Of a stretch of DNA of 64,000 nucleotides, positions 34,236 through 46,100 are shown piece by piece. The DNA comes from Sordariomycetes sp. S80-01Y (Eukaryota > Ascomycota > Sordariomycetes). The notes below the pieces were generated by a model that was not told the origin of the DNA, made no database searches, and worked only from the letters and a program-made list of their open reading frames with translations. The position numbers and the translations under genes were made by a program. Location: NCBI GenBank assembly GCA_037042185.1, contig JAXQJY010000021.1, positions 682,001-746,000 of the forward strand. The letters run 5' to 3'. The stretch's first letter is position 1; each line of letters begins with the position of its first letter.

Positions 34236-34250
34236 GGGTAGCAACTACCC
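34236..34250. repeat. Short perfect hairpin
   Basis: GGGTAG, a three-base loop (CAA) and CTACCC form a perfect six-base-pair stem. It lies 390 nt downstream of the ligase stop codon. It could be a structure in a 3' region or chance. Confidence 0.3.
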
Positions 34251-35320
34251 TGCGCCTCCGAGGCCTACTCTGAAAGCAGCGTAGTTTCCCCAAGTAACGG
34301 TTACCAGCTTGAGATGATACTAATCTCACTTCTCTTCCGGTGTATTTCTGCTCACTGCATCACATATTTGTGTTGATGTCGTCCTGTTTTGGCATTAGAA
34401 CTGCACCTTTGTGCTTAAATACTGGTGCATTTGTCGGTGCCGCAGCACGTGAACACTTGTCTTAGACACAAGATCTAGGCTCAGTAGTTTCCACAAATAG
34501 GCAAACCTTATGAGTTTGGAACGGCGTATAACGGAAAAAAGCATGATTGCTACTCGTAACTTCAACGGTTGGCAGTTCATTCACCGACATCCTGTCGTGT
34601 ACGTTAAAAGGCCTTCCGGGTGATCCGGGGCACGACACTCGAGGCGCTCCATGGCATCGAAGATCAAGCGGGTGGGTGGAGTTATGCGCTAGCATTAAGC
34701 ATCACAGGAAGCTTGTGCGGGCCAGCACAGCCACCACCACCGACCACACCAAATTTATGAGGACCCATCGTATTGACAATCAGGGGCTGCGCTGATTGGA
34801 GCAACAGGTGGTCGTGGTCGGCCTTAAATGGCTAGTGCCGCGCCCCTTTGACCTTGTCTGGCGCGGCGGACCAATGGACAGCTGCTAAACGCTCGAAAAA
34901 CATTGTACGGAGGACTTCGTACGGAGTAGTCAGGGGCTTGGCGAGGTGGACCGTGACCCTTCTTCGTGTGCCAGACTTGGCTCCTGGTGCAACAGCCTCT
35001 CGGCGAGGGATGAGCAACGTTCCAGGAGGCCTTCTGGACGCTCTCTGGCTCTCAACCCCTTGAAGCGCTGGCGTAATCGCCCCCCCGTCATTCATTTTCT
35101 CCTGCTCCCCGTCCCGCCTTGTCTTGCAACCATCGATCCTCATTCAATCTACAACGAAGCGAGCTACGCCTCCCACTCGTCTCCTGCTTGTTTCTTTTCA
35201 TTCGTTTGGCTTCGCCCTTCCCTTTCCACGACCTCACTCTTTCGGCCCCTCCAAGGACGACCATTGCTCCGAAACAGCTCGCACCAGGAACAACGCGACG
35301 ACGCACGCGACTAAACCCTA

Positions 35321-35335
35321 TGTCACTGTGTTGAC
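35321..35335 (+). promoter_or_regulatory. Minimal uORF in the leader of the GH76 gene
   Basis: ATG at 35321 opens a four-codon frame (MSLC) ending in TGA at 35333-35335, 125 nt before the main start. It is the only ATG between 35013 and 35460. It may tune translation if the mRNA starts upstream of it. Confidence 0.4.
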
Positions 35336-35460
35336 CGAACGACGCCGACAGTGCTCCGACCGCGCGATTCTTAAACGATACTTCGGGCCTGGCCCTTCTT
35401 TCTCTTTGAACCACATAGCTTCCCGCCAACCGCGGCTCGACCCGCGACTGCTTCGCTACA

Positions 35461-36944
35461 ATGAAGTTCACCAGAGTGCTAGCCGCGCTCGGCCTCTGGG
35501 CATCGACTGCCACGAGTATCGAGGTGTCTGTTGACGACAAGGGTGCGTTGAATGTTGGACAATGTCGTGCGACACAGCTGACCGCTCAAAGAATCTGTCA
35601 AGCAGGCTGCCGCTACCGCTGCATATGGCCTCGTCAGCTTCTACTCCGGCAACGAAACAGGCGATGTGCCGGGTAACTTACCTGACCCGTATTACTGTAA
35701 GTAGCCTCGGAAATGCGCCAGCTGTCAAGGCTCTGACCGATCCAGGGTGGCTTTGCGGTGCCATGATGGGCACATTGATCGATTACTGGCACTACACCGG
35801 CGACGACTCTTACAACGACCTCGTATACCAAGCCATGATCCACCAGGCTGGTCCTGACCGCGATTTCCTGCCCGAAAACCAGACCCGCGCCATGGGTAAC
35901 GACGATCAAGGTTTCTGGGCCATGACTGGTATGCTCGCCGCCGAACACGTATTCAAGAACCCACCGGAGGATGAGCCCCAATGGCTGGCCATTGTCCAGG
36001 CGATCTTCAATGAATTTGTTAGTCGCTGGGACGAGGAGCACTGCAACGGTGGTCTCCGCTGGCAGGTGTTCAATTTCAACATCGGATGGAACTACAAGAA
36101 CTCTGTCTCCAACGGCTGCTTCTTCAATGTCGCTTCCCGCCTGGCCCGCTACACCGGAAACGACAGTTATGCTGAATGGGCTAGCGATATTTGGGACTGG
36201 GAGAAGGGAATTGGCCTGATTGGCGACGACTGGAAACTGAAGGACGGTGTCACGATTCGCGAAGGCCAGGAGTGCTCTGACGACATGGACGGCACCGAGT
36301 GGTCTTACAACTCCGGTATTTGGCTTCATGGTGCTGCCAACATGTACGACTACACGAAGGACCAGAAGTGGCGGGAGCGAGTCGATGGGATCTTGGACTA
36401 CGGCATGAAAAAGTTCGTCAAGGACAACGTCGTGTTCGAACAATTCTGCGAGCCCCATGACATGTGCGACGACGACCAGCGATCCTTCAAGGGCTATTAC
36501 CTGCGTTGGCTGGGAGCTGTCGGGGCATTGATCCCAGATTTGTTCGACAAGATCAACCCATTGCTCAAGTCTTCCGCTGAAGCAGCGGCCAGGGCCTGTA
36601 CTGGTTCACCGACAGCGCCCATTCCTCAACATCCCATGTTCGAAGGTCACCCAGGAACTGCCTGCGGGTTCAGCTGGACCGGTGACGCTCACTATGACGG
36701 CACCTTCGGTGTTCCCGAGTCAATGAACGCAGTCGCTGCTCTTCTCTCGGTCCTGGAAGCCAAGCCTCCTAAGACCGCCGACACTGGCGGTACCTCCAAG
36801 GGTGACCCTGGTGCTGGTGGCTCCGACGAGGAGAAAACCCGGATGTTCGAAGCCATAACTACTGGTGACAAGGTTGGCGCAGGTTTCCTCACCACACTTG
36901 TCCTCGCTGGCATCATCGGCGGCAGTGCATTTTTGGTTGTCTAA
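35461..36944 (+). CDS. GPI-anchored GH76 mannan endo-1,6-alpha-mannosidase (DFG5/DCW1 type)
   Basis: This is a cell-surface GH76 enzyme of the DFG5/DCW1 family, thought to cross-link GPI mannoproteins to the cell wall by transglycosylation. Exons are 35461-35542, 35592-35696 and 35746-36944 (both introns 49 nt); 461 aa. A signal peptide (MKFTRVLAALGLWASTATS) is followed by SVKQAAATAAYGLVSFYSGN and PGNLPDPYYWW across the second junction. The catalytic Asp pair lies in RAMGNDDQGFWAM. Other family blocks are GGLRWQVFNFNIGWNYKNSV, EWSYNSGIWLHGAANMYDYT and KGYYLRWLGAVG. The C-terminus has a linker rich in Gly and Ser and a hydrophobic tail (GAGFLTTLVLAGIIGGSAFL) fit for GPI attachment. Neighbouring genes give no further clue. 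Confidence 0.94.
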
Positions 36945-37310
36945 GTCGTACGGCGGGACTGTGACACGCAGAGGGACGGGCGTTGGGGGCGTTGAATACC
37001 ATTTGGACACAGGCAAGGCATTTCTTTCGATGGCTGTATGAAAGCATATATACTTTTCATGTTGAGTCGCAGTTGAATAAATTACAAAGACCACAGAGGA
37101 AGCTCGTTCGTCAACCAATCCAGCACGTCGTCCTAGAGAAACATATTCCCCTCATTGCACGTGCGAAGGTGTTCGCCTCCTGATATCAACCCCGCGTCAG
37201 ACCTGGGAGATCGTGGCTGCATCATCCATCTGTTCCGTGCTGGATTTCCCGCAAGCCATCTGCACCAGCCACTGTACGACCGAATTCCGTCGTACTGGAT
37301 CGTATACGTT
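36945..37310. other. Intergenic between tandem plus-strand genes
   Basis: These 366 nt hold the 3' region of the GH76 gene and the promoter of the dihydroxyacetone kinase gene. The DAK frame is open to an ATG at 37155, but the extra 52 codons are not family-like. Confidence 0.5.
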
Positions 37311-39141
37311 ATGTCTTCAAAGCATTTCATCAACGATGCCTCAGCGCTAGTCCTATCGGCTCTCCACTCTCTCACCCTTACCAACCCCAACGTCGCTTTT
37401 GACAGTACTCACAAGGTCATTTATCGTCGACCAAACGATGCCTCGCCCCAGGTATCCCTCATCTCCGGTGGAGGGTCAGGTCACGAACCTTCCTTCGCTG
37501 GCATGGTCGGTCCAGGCATGCTCAGCGCCGCCGTAGCGGGCAGTATATTCGCATCCCCATCGGCCGAACAAGTCCGCAAAGCCATCACGGCAAAGGTTGA
37601 CAAAGAGAAAGGTGTATTGGTTATTGTCATGAACTACACTGGCGATGTGCTGAACTTTGGTGTGGCGGTCGAGAAGGCCAAGGCGGCTGGCATCAACACC
37701 GAGATGGTGGTCGTCGGAGATGATGTGGGTGTCGGAAAAGAGAAGGCTGGCAAGGTGGGGAGAAGGGGAATAGCTGGGACCGCGTTGGTTTTGAAAATAG
37801 CCGGGGCGTTGGCTGCGCAAGGAAGACGGTTGGATGAGGTTGCCAAGGTGGCGAGACTGACAGCTGATAACCTGGTCAGTGTGGGTGCGAGCCTCGAGCA
37901 TGTTCACGTACCAGGCAGAGAAATCGTCGCAGAGGGACGCCTGGAGGACGAACAAGTTGAGATTGGGATGGGAATTCACAATGAAGCTGGTTCTGCGCGA
38001 GGCAAGCTTGCTCTGCCACAGCTTGTGAAGGAGATGCTGCGACAACTCCTGGACACAAACGACCATGACAGACGCTTTGTCAACGTCAACTCGAATGAGG
38101 TTGTTTTACTCGTCAACAACCTTGGTGGAGTGAGTCCTCTCGAGCTAGGCGGCATCACGAGCCATGTTGTCACCCAGCTTGATGAGACGTGGAACATCAG
38201 GCCTGTACGTATCCTGAGCGGGACATACATGACCAGTCTCAACGGCCTAGGGTTCAGCATATCGATCCTCAATGTCGTCAACACAGATATAGGAGGACCG
38301 GGAATGATTGAGCTTCTCGATGGCCCAAGCGAGGTCACTGGCTGGGCTGCTACCATCCAAAAAGAGACATGGGAAGCGAACAACCAGGCAGTCAGAGAGG
38401 GCACTGGTGATGACGCCAAGATAGAGATCACGGAAGGTTGTCTGAAGATGGACAATGAGCAAGCCAAAGCAGCCAAGATGGCTCTGGAAACTGCTCTCGA
38501 GAACGTCATCGCCGCCGAGCCTGAAGTTACGAGGTTCGATACCGTCGCTGGAGACGGAGACTGTGGTATTGGTCTCAAAAGGGGTGCCGAGGGCAAGTTG
38601 CAACCACAGACACCCACGAAACAATCGCTAACATGGATCAACAGCCGTGCTTGAACATATTGAGAAGGATAAGTTCGGGGACGACATCGTCATCAATCTC
38701 GCTGGCATCGTCAAAGTTGTCGAAAACTCCATGGACGGCACATCCGGCGCCCTTTACGCTATCTTCCTAAACGCTCTGCTCCACGCTCTTCAGAGTCAAA
38801 GTTCCCCTGGGATGACACCTGAAGTATGGGCCTCCGCCCTCAGACAGAGTTGCGTCGCTCTATCACATTACACACCCGCTAGGCCCGGTGACCGAACGCT
38901 AGTCGATGCGCTGCATCCATTTGTCGAGACTCTGGAGAAGACGGGCGATGTGAAGAAGGCCGCTGAGGTGGCGAGGGATGCTGCGGAGGGGACGAAGAAG
39001 ATGAAAGCCAGTCTGGGGAGGACGGTCTATATTGGTGAGATGGATGAAGAAGTTCCTGATCCCGGGGCCTGGGGTTTGGCTTGTTTCTTTTTGGGACTTG
39101 CGGGTATGAAGCCCTCTGAGGACGGTTGGGAGGAGCTTTAG
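37311..39141 (+). CDS. DAK1: Dihydroxyacetone kinase (Dak1/Dak2 two-domain)
   Basis: This is a cytosolic ATP-dependent dihydroxyacetone (glycerone) kinase, which makes dihydroxyacetone phosphate and detoxifies dihydroxyacetone. Exons are 37311-38592 and 38645-39141; 592 aa, the usual size. The DhaK domain shows VSLISGGGSGHEPSFAG, VLVIVMNYTGDVLNFG and IGMGIHNEAG, whose His forms the hemiaminal with the substrate. The DhaL domain begins near residue 385 with FDTVAGDGDCGIGLKRGA (Mg-ATP aspartates), then VVENSMDGTSGALYAIF and a C-terminal GRTVYIGEMDEEVPDPGAWG. The single intron (38593-38644) starts GCAAGT instead of GT: only the GC-AG junction joins GAE to AVLEHIE in frame. The GC donor is a real oddity but a known minor class. 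Confidence 0.94.
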
Positions 39142-39340
39142 GCTGTGGTCGGGTGAAAGCTTTTTGTAATATAGACACGTGTCACGGCGGATTTCTGAAC
39201 ATTGAGACCAAAGCAATCCATTCCGATATCTGATGTGAAATCAACCTAACGCCTTTGTCCCTTTGCCCTCGCCGGACAAGATGTCCCCAACTGCAGCCTA
39301 CCGGCATGATTCCGAGTGATCTCTCACTATTGGCTCTTAC

Positions 39341-39875
39341 TCAGCTCAGAAGCACCAAAATAACACTATCGCCTCTCAAAAACCTGTGAACTATTAGCGA
39401 AACCATCCCCTCACTACCGCTTCGCCTCGCCGCGAATCGGACACAGGCAAAACTCACATCTTGCTAATGAAGCGGTCCTTGTTCACAGCCCTTCCTTTCT
39501 TGCCATCCGCCAACCGAGGTGTCTCCGTCCACATCTCCTTCACATTTTCGAGCACCATATTGCAGTGCCTGTCAAAGGCCTTGACGCGCGCTAACAGCTT
39601 GCGGTTGTTGCGCACGCTGATGAGGACTTGAGTGTGGCTGCGAACAGCGGTCTGAAGGATGGAGAGAGGGCCGGCAGAGAATTCGTGCTCCTCGAGGAGG
39701 GCGATCTCGAACTCGCTGTGGTTTGGTTAGTGGGACTCGATGGGTGAGGATGGAGGGGGCGGAGGGACGGACGTGAGTTCGTTGCGCGACTTTGAGAGAA
39801 GCTCCCTGCACGATGTTAGCGACTTGGCGTCGACACAGGGAATCCAGGTGCATACTGTATCTTTGCGTCGGCCAT
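39341..39875 (-). CDS. SMD2: Small nuclear ribonucleoprotein Sm D2
   Basis: This is the Sm D2 core protein of spliceosomal U1, U2, U4 and U5 snRNPs, 117 aa in four exons: 39875-39856 (20 nt), 39805-39773 (33 nt), 39715-39458 and 39383-39341. Joined, it begins [20 protein letters not shown]. Sm motif 1 follows ([29 protein letters not shown]), then [16 protein letters not shown]. Sm motif 2 spans the last junction ([19 protein letters not shown]). Length and order match the family over its whole extent. The donor after exon 2 is GTCCGT, weak but the only one that restores the conserved ELTEF. The gene is divergent from the hydroxyisobutyryl-CoA hydrolase gene, with 355 nt between the starts. 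Confidence 0.95.
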
Positions 39876-40230
39876 TGTGATTGTGGTTTGTGGGATGTTG
39901 TCGCGAGCGCAAGGCTGAAGCTCGTTGGCAGCTCGAAAAGTTACGAAGGTCGCGCTGCCGTCATCTATGATTGGCCAACGCATTGGACGTCCCAATTTCC
40001 ACTTTGGCACCCACCTGTGACAGATCTACCCGCTTCGCACCGTGCTGCTTCCACTCTAAACTTTTGAGGATATCCTCGGTCTAGCGCAGACTCTGGATTG
40101 CATAGCCGTGGGAAAACCATTGCCGCGGTCGACATCATCGAACATCTGACACCACCCCGCACCCGTCCGCGAGCTTCTGTCTATTTCATGCGCTCAGCAA
40201 CGACAAGCGCATAGACAGTGTTAGCCTCCC
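39876..40230. promoter_or_regulatory. Bidirectional promoter region, SMD2 / hydrolase
   Basis: These 355 nt separate the divergent starts of Sm D2 and the mitochondrial hydrolase, so both promoters lie here. No TATA element is evident. Confidence 0.5.
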
Positions 40231-41786
40231 ATGTTTAGTCGAAGTATAGCGGCGCGAGCTGGTCTTGCGGCCAACTTGAAAGCTGCTACTCGTACAAGGA
40301 GCCTCGGTGTGGCTTCGCAAGCAAGAGCCATGAGCTCCAAGGTATGTTGGAGACTTTTGCAAATGGGATGGGCCTGGACTGATCATTGGGACAGCCTGCC
40401 ACGGAAGGGGAGGACCCTCACGATGTCGTCTTCGAGTCGAAATACGGCCTCCGAAACATCATCCTCAACCGACCCAAGAAGCTCAACTCCCTCAACGCCT
40501 CCATGATCGCTAAGATCTTCCCCCGAATGATCGAGTGGGAGAAGTCCGACATGGCCAACGTCATCGTCCTAAAGGGTGCAGGCGAAAAGGCTCTCTGCGC
40601 CGGTGGCGATGTTACCGCACTGGCTGAGATGAACAAGAAGCCCAATGGATGGAAGAAGTCGGCACAGTACTTTGGCGACGAATACAAGCTCGATCACTAC
40701 ATTGCGACCTACCGAAAGCCATACATCGCATTCATGGATGGTATTACGATGGGTGGTGGTGTGGGCTTGAGTATCCATGCGCCGTTCAGGATTGCGACGG
40801 AGAAGACAGTGTTTGCGATGCCCGAGACTACCATTGGTTTCTTTCCAGATGTAGGGGCAAGCTTCTTCTTGCCTAGGATGAACGGATCTGTGGGCACGTA
40901 CCTCGCTTTGACAAGCGAGCGGTTGACTGGGCCGAACGTGTTTTACGCTGGTGTCGCCACCCATTACATCCACTCGACCAGCTTGCCCGAGCTCGAGAAC
41001 CGCCTTGCCGAGATCCGTTTCAAGGACGAGGACGACCAGAGGCGACGCCTTGAGCTGATTAACGCTACACTTGAGGAGTTCGCTACCGGTCTGCCCTTCG
41101 ATCAACCTATGCAGATCAAGGGCCCGATCCGCAATGCCATCGACCGCTGCTTCAGCAAGGACACCGTTCCGGAGATCTACGAAGCTCTCGAAGCCGAGAA
41201 GGCCAATGAGGCGCAATACGAAGATGTCCGGGAGTGGGCAGGCAAGCAGATCGCCACCCTGAAGAAGCGCTCGCCCACGGCGGTCCACGTGACTCTCAAG
41301 CAAATGCGCTCATCACGCGAGTGGAACATTGCAGAGACCTTCAAGAAGGAGCACCAGATCGCCACCGAGTTCATGAAGCACCCCGATTTCACCGAGGGCG
41401 TCACCGCTCTGCTCGTAGAAAAGAGGGCACCTAAGTGGGAGCCGGTCCCCGATGACGGGGCCGGTGTCGCAGAGCCCTTCTTCAAATACAGCGAGGCGAC
41501 CGAGCTTGATTTGCACGACAACAAGCGCAAGTACTACGAGTACCCTCACGCGTGGATTGGAGTGCCCTCCGAGGCGGAGATCGAGGATCTCATCAGCCAG
41601 AGGGACTGGACGAAGAAGGAGTTAAGGGAGTATCTCATTGCGACGAGGAATGGACGGCAGGGCGTGGCGGAGGTCGTCAACGAGATCCTGAAAAGGAAGA
41701 CGAAGGAGGATGGGAAGACGGTGAGATGGCGGTCCGACCAGGAGCCTGCTGACCAAGCAGAGGAGCCCGAGAAAGCGAACCTGTAG
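40231..41786 (+). CDS. EHD3: 3-hydroxyisobutyryl-CoA hydrolase, mitochondrial
   Basis: This is an enoyl-CoA hydratase-superfamily hydrolase of the HIBCH/Ehd3 type. It releases 3-hydroxyisobutyrate from its CoA ester in valine catabolism. Exons are 40231-40341 and 40395-41786 with a 53-nt intron; 500 aa. Exon 1 is a mitochondrial-targeting-like sequence, rich in Arg and Ser with no acidic residues (MFSRSIAARAGLAANLKAAT). Exon 2 carries KYGLRNIILNRPKKLNSLNA, KALCAGGDVTAL (oxyanion hole), GITMGGGVGLSIHAPFRIAT and FAMPETTIGFFPDVGASF with the catalytic Glu and Asp. The C-terminal block (from TLKKRSPTAVHVTLKQM) separates it from true crotonases. Yeast Ehd3 doubles as a mitoribosome component, so a structural role is also possible. 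Confidence 0.93.
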
Positions 41787-43124
41787 TAGTAGAATATCGG
41801 TCAACTAGCGGTGTGCAACTTTGTAATATAGAAGTATTTTGATTAAAGAAACAGTCAAGACGGGAGTAACTGCGTGGCGAATGTGTAGGCCAAGTACCAA
41901 GGCAAGTATGCTCTAACTGAACAGGTTAGACTTTCAGATGGGTCCGAGCTTGTGGAATTAAATCAACTCGAATGCGATACTGGAACTAGTAGAAGGGTGA
42001 GTGAACGAACAAAGCAAGACCTAGCAAAAGTCTGATGATCAAGTGCTGCCTGGTTGATGAATAAGTCGAGGCTAGATGGGGTGGACGACAGGCTACTTAA
42101 TACGTGGAGGGGACGTTGGGGGTGGCCAAACCATCAAAAAATCATCACAAGTCATCAAAACCCTATCAGAAACCGCGGCAAGAAAAGTCACAGTTTTGCA
42201 AGTCAAAGACTGGCCGAAATGGAGGGGTAACAGGCGTGTGTAGAGGTGTGTGTGTGGCAGCGTTAGTCAGTCGCGAACCTCAAACAACATCATCGCATCA
42301 GGCCTCAGCCCGATCGGGAACAAGTATAAAGAGGACGCGGCCGCCCGGATTCTGCAGAGGGGCGACGGAATCTCCTGCAAAACTCGTCCTCACCATCTCT
42401 CGCTTTCCGAGTCCTGGCAGAATCCAGCTGAGCTCCCGGAGCTGCCTTTCCTAAAATCCGTGCCCGGGTGGGAGAAAGCAGTGTCTCTTGCACCAGAAAT
42501 CTATCGCTTGGGCCAACACCGGCAGACGAGGCGCTACGGGACGGCTGATTGGTCAGGAACCTGTGGCTGGTGGCTGGTAGATAAAGTGGGTCTGGAACGA
42601 AAACGCGCCAAACACGGCCGAACGTCACTTACACCATCTCAGACGCGGATCACCTCGTTGTCGACTGCCATCACAACCTCCGTAACCTTTCTTTGGTCAA
42701 GTCCTCATCCGAGTTCCCGTCCTTTCGCTGTTTGTGCGTTTGTCTTGGACGTGCAACTAGGGTTCCTCCCCCAATTTAAGGCAATTTCGCAGCATTCCGT
42801 CGGTCGTCGCCCCGTGTCTAGCACATCGAGATCCACTTCGACGACGCGCGCTGGGACCCGGGTGCCAGTGTGGATTTCGGTCTTGGAAGGCGCGTCGGAT
42901 CACGAACATGACGCCTGCCTCTCCATTCTGACTACCGGTTGTTCCTTCGAAACTCTACCCACGACCCTCAACCGACTCACCACCCTTTCTTTCCAATCTA
43001 ATTATTACTCCCCGCCGCCTCGCCCAACTACACCTCCCGTTTCAATCTCTCCCCACCATCCGATCCCCGACTCCTCGATCCTACAACCTCAGACTCTGCG
43101 ACGCCAAGGGCAGAGGCTCCCATA
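41787..43124. other. Intergenic / leader of the Ams2-like gene
   Basis: About 1.3 kb. An open frame runs through 42250-43125 but has no domain and ends at the next gene's ATG, so it is read as an unspliced or leader region. The last 200 nt are C/T-rich with a single upstream ATG. Confidence 0.45.
42908..42931 (+). promoter_or_regulatory. Minimal uORF in the leader of the Ams2-like gene
   Basis: ATG at 42908 opens a seven-codon frame (MTPASPF) ending in TGA at 42929-42931. No other ATG follows before the main start at 43125. The layout resembles the leaders of SSD1 and the GH76 gene. Confidence 0.4.
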
Positions 43125-46100
43125 ATGGCGTCGCCGATGCCGTCCCAGCCTAATGCCGGCTGGAACAATCACGGCCAGCCGATACCTCCTCAGCAACAAT
43201 ATGACGACTCCGGTGTGCAAGTTCGTCAAGTAGGGCGTACGCTGTTCCTCCCTCGCCATTGCCGTTGGCACGGTAGCTGACCCCAACCTCACAGTAAAGG
43301 TCCTCTACAAGTTTAACCGAGAAGACAAGTTCGACTGCCTCGCGCGACCGTCACAGACCTACCAGATTCAGACGATACCCATCGACGAATCGAACACAAT
43401 TGGCGTTATCGACTTGCGGATATGCATCCAAGCGGTCGTTGAGTGCAGCCCCGAGCTGCCGGGCCAAGAATTCGACTACGCCGTCTACGCACACGATTAC
43501 TCCGAGCCAGACACGCCGCTCGTGGGGCAAGGGTCGTTATCACAGACATTGGCCTCGTTACATAATGATATGGGGGGTGAGCCGAAGATGGTCACGGGGC
43601 TCCTTACGCGGAACAAGCTTGGACTTTTGATGGGCAAGAACAAGGAGATTTTGGAGGTCAAGATGAAGTTCACCGAGACTCAGCGAGCGCCGTCTCGGCC
43701 TCAACCGCAGCCTCATCAGGCTCCTCCGCAGCCGCAACCGCAAGCACAGCGTTCTTTCACGCAACCACCGCAAGAACTGCCTCGACAGGACTCGTTCACA
43801 CAGCAACGGCCCTGCGATAGGTCGCTGACCCCGACAGCTGCGACTGAATGGAACTCGTTCATATCGCAGAATCCTCAAATGGGTCGCCAGCCAAGCTTCT
43901 CCCGCGGCGCATCGCCGGCATTGTCTCAAAGTCAACAGCAGCAGCGGACACATTCGAGGAGCAACTCGTTCAGCAATCAGTTCATCCAGCAACCGATTCC
44001 CCAAGCCATTCCACAGCAGGGCCCTGCGAGGACAGCCCCAACGCCAGCCGAGCCCCCGTCCGAAACCGGTGCAGCCGGCCAAGCGTCTCGCCCTTCTAGT
44101 AGAGCTTCGAATCGCGGTGCACCGAGGAAGAAGGCCCCTACAGGCCGTCCACGAGGAAGGCCTAGGAAGAAACCAGTGCAAGGCGCGAATAATGGCAACA
44201 CCTCGGGCTACGAGGACGGCACCGAGGGCGAAGAAGGGCCCATCAAGAAGAGGGCCAAGGTCACGCAGGTAGACACTGTCAACAACAATCCTTTCGGTAG
44301 CGAGCCCGACTCATTACGTGTCGCTGCAAGCACTTCTGGATCTCTGCGGAATATCAGACCTCGCATAGCAGCCGAAGGGGCGCCTGGAAATCATCTTCAG
44401 GAAGTACCTCGAGCACCTACGCCAGTGCCTCAGGGGCCATTTCGTGCCGGCGGAGCTAGTCAAAAGAAAAGGCCACGGGAGTCGGCCATGAGCAAGGAGG
44501 TATCTCAGACATCGCCCCCAGCCCAAATCACTGGACCGCTGTCACCCAGTCAGCAGGATGGACGCTCGCCTGAGTCAATCGTCGCCGACACGCCAGTCTA
44601 CTCTGAGGATAGCCCAGCAGAAATCGGTTCATCGCCGCCAGTGCCACGCACGACATCTTTCATGAGGTCGAGCCCCCCGCCTTCGAGTCCGATTTTACCC
44701 CCTATGCCGGTCGACCAGGCTCCCCCGACAGACGCTCTCGAGGACGAAGCCATGACAGATCTGTTCGGAGAAGACGCCTCGCAGGTGGCACAATTTGCTG
44801 CAGCAGTCAAACCCGCCTTTGTACCTCATAGCGGCGTTCGTCAGTCGAGAAAAGGGCTTCCTCGACCCGCCGACATGCGGACACCAATGCAGGTCTGGCG
44901 TATGGAAGACTGCCCCGATGGTACTCAGGACCTCGTGCATGTTCACAGTTACAACCAACCTGATCCGACAGAATCTGCCAAAACCCAGTTCCGCCCCCTC
45001 CGACCTTTGCGCGTGGCTGGCTCTCAGCAAGGTCAGCCTGTGATGGTTCCGACCCCGCCGCCTACCACTGATGCGACCGAAAAGCCGACAAGTCCACCCC
45101 AGTCCGATCCTCCTCAGTCTCGCAATGGGCTCCCTGAATCCGGGCCACATCCTTTTGAGAAGCCGGCCGGACCTTCTGCGCCCAACCCGGCTAGTCCGTC
45201 AGCAGAAGAGCAGCAAGACACACCTCGTCCAGCTTCACAAGCTGCGCTTCCAGGTCTTGCCCCTTTATCATCCTTCGCACCATCGCCCCAGGCTGGGCTG
45301 GCAGTTCCACGGCAGCCTGAGTCGACTGCACAGGTCCAGGAGCAGAGTAGGCACGACGAACCATTCGCTGTGCCCAGCGTTGAGACTCAAGGAGCTGAGC
45401 TCTCAGCTCCGGGGCCGATCAAGAAGGCCCCAGCGAAGCCAAGGTCAAGGGCGAAAGCTCCCACGAGGTCTCGCAAACTGGCCCGGTCTCAGTCAGCTGG
45501 TAATTTGGCTGTCGTGCCGGCGAGTGAGCCGGCTGGCCCTTCAGGCTTATCTCAGTCCGTGACCGTCGAGTGCGGACCGCCTGTTCTGGAGGCCCCAGTG
45601 AACCTGCGTAGGGCGCAATCTACTGGTCCGTTGAACGTCCCCGTCCCTGCGAGTGACCCGGTAGGGCCTTCTATAGGCCTTGCATTCCCGCAGTTAGCTC
45701 TGCCTGAGCCCGTGCAGCCGACAATCGAGCCCTTGGGGGATGCTCTCCCAGAACCTTCCTCACCAGGCGAAAGCAAGAATGTGGTCAAACGCAATGCCAT
45801 CAAGCAGCGACTGGAAGCTGCCATTAAGCGTGGCGAGATGCCTCCTTATTGTGCCAATTGCGGAGCCATCGAGACCCCGACGTGGCGGAAGATCTACTGC
45901 CAGGAGCACGACGGTTCTGCGCCGATCATGAGCAAGGAGCAAATGGGCAACAAGCCTGGCGACGTGACCATTGTGCAAACTTTACAGCTCCCAACACACG
46001 ACCAAACCGGCCGTTATCAGATCGCGAAGAAGGCTTTGGGAGATGACGAAGTCGTTGACGAATGGACCGAGAGGATTCTGTGCAACCCCTGCGGCATCTG

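Larger units (their letters stand above)
33853..35460. other. Intergenic between ligase and DFG5-like genes
   Basis: About 1.6 kb. The left half is relatively AT-rich and contains a perfect 6-bp-stem hairpin at 34236-34250. The right part from about 35080 is pyrimidine-rich and forms the probable leader of the GH76 gene. No gene or RNA was recognised. Confidence 0.45.

Noticed and set aside
34897-34930. TACGGAG-type short repeat pair
   Set aside because: Short and imperfect; similar heptamers occur elsewhere in the window, so no element can be claimed.
42250-43125. 291-codon plus-strand ORF
   Set aside because: It has no domain, becomes C/T-rich toward its end and stops at the Ams2-like start codon; best read as promoter and leader.
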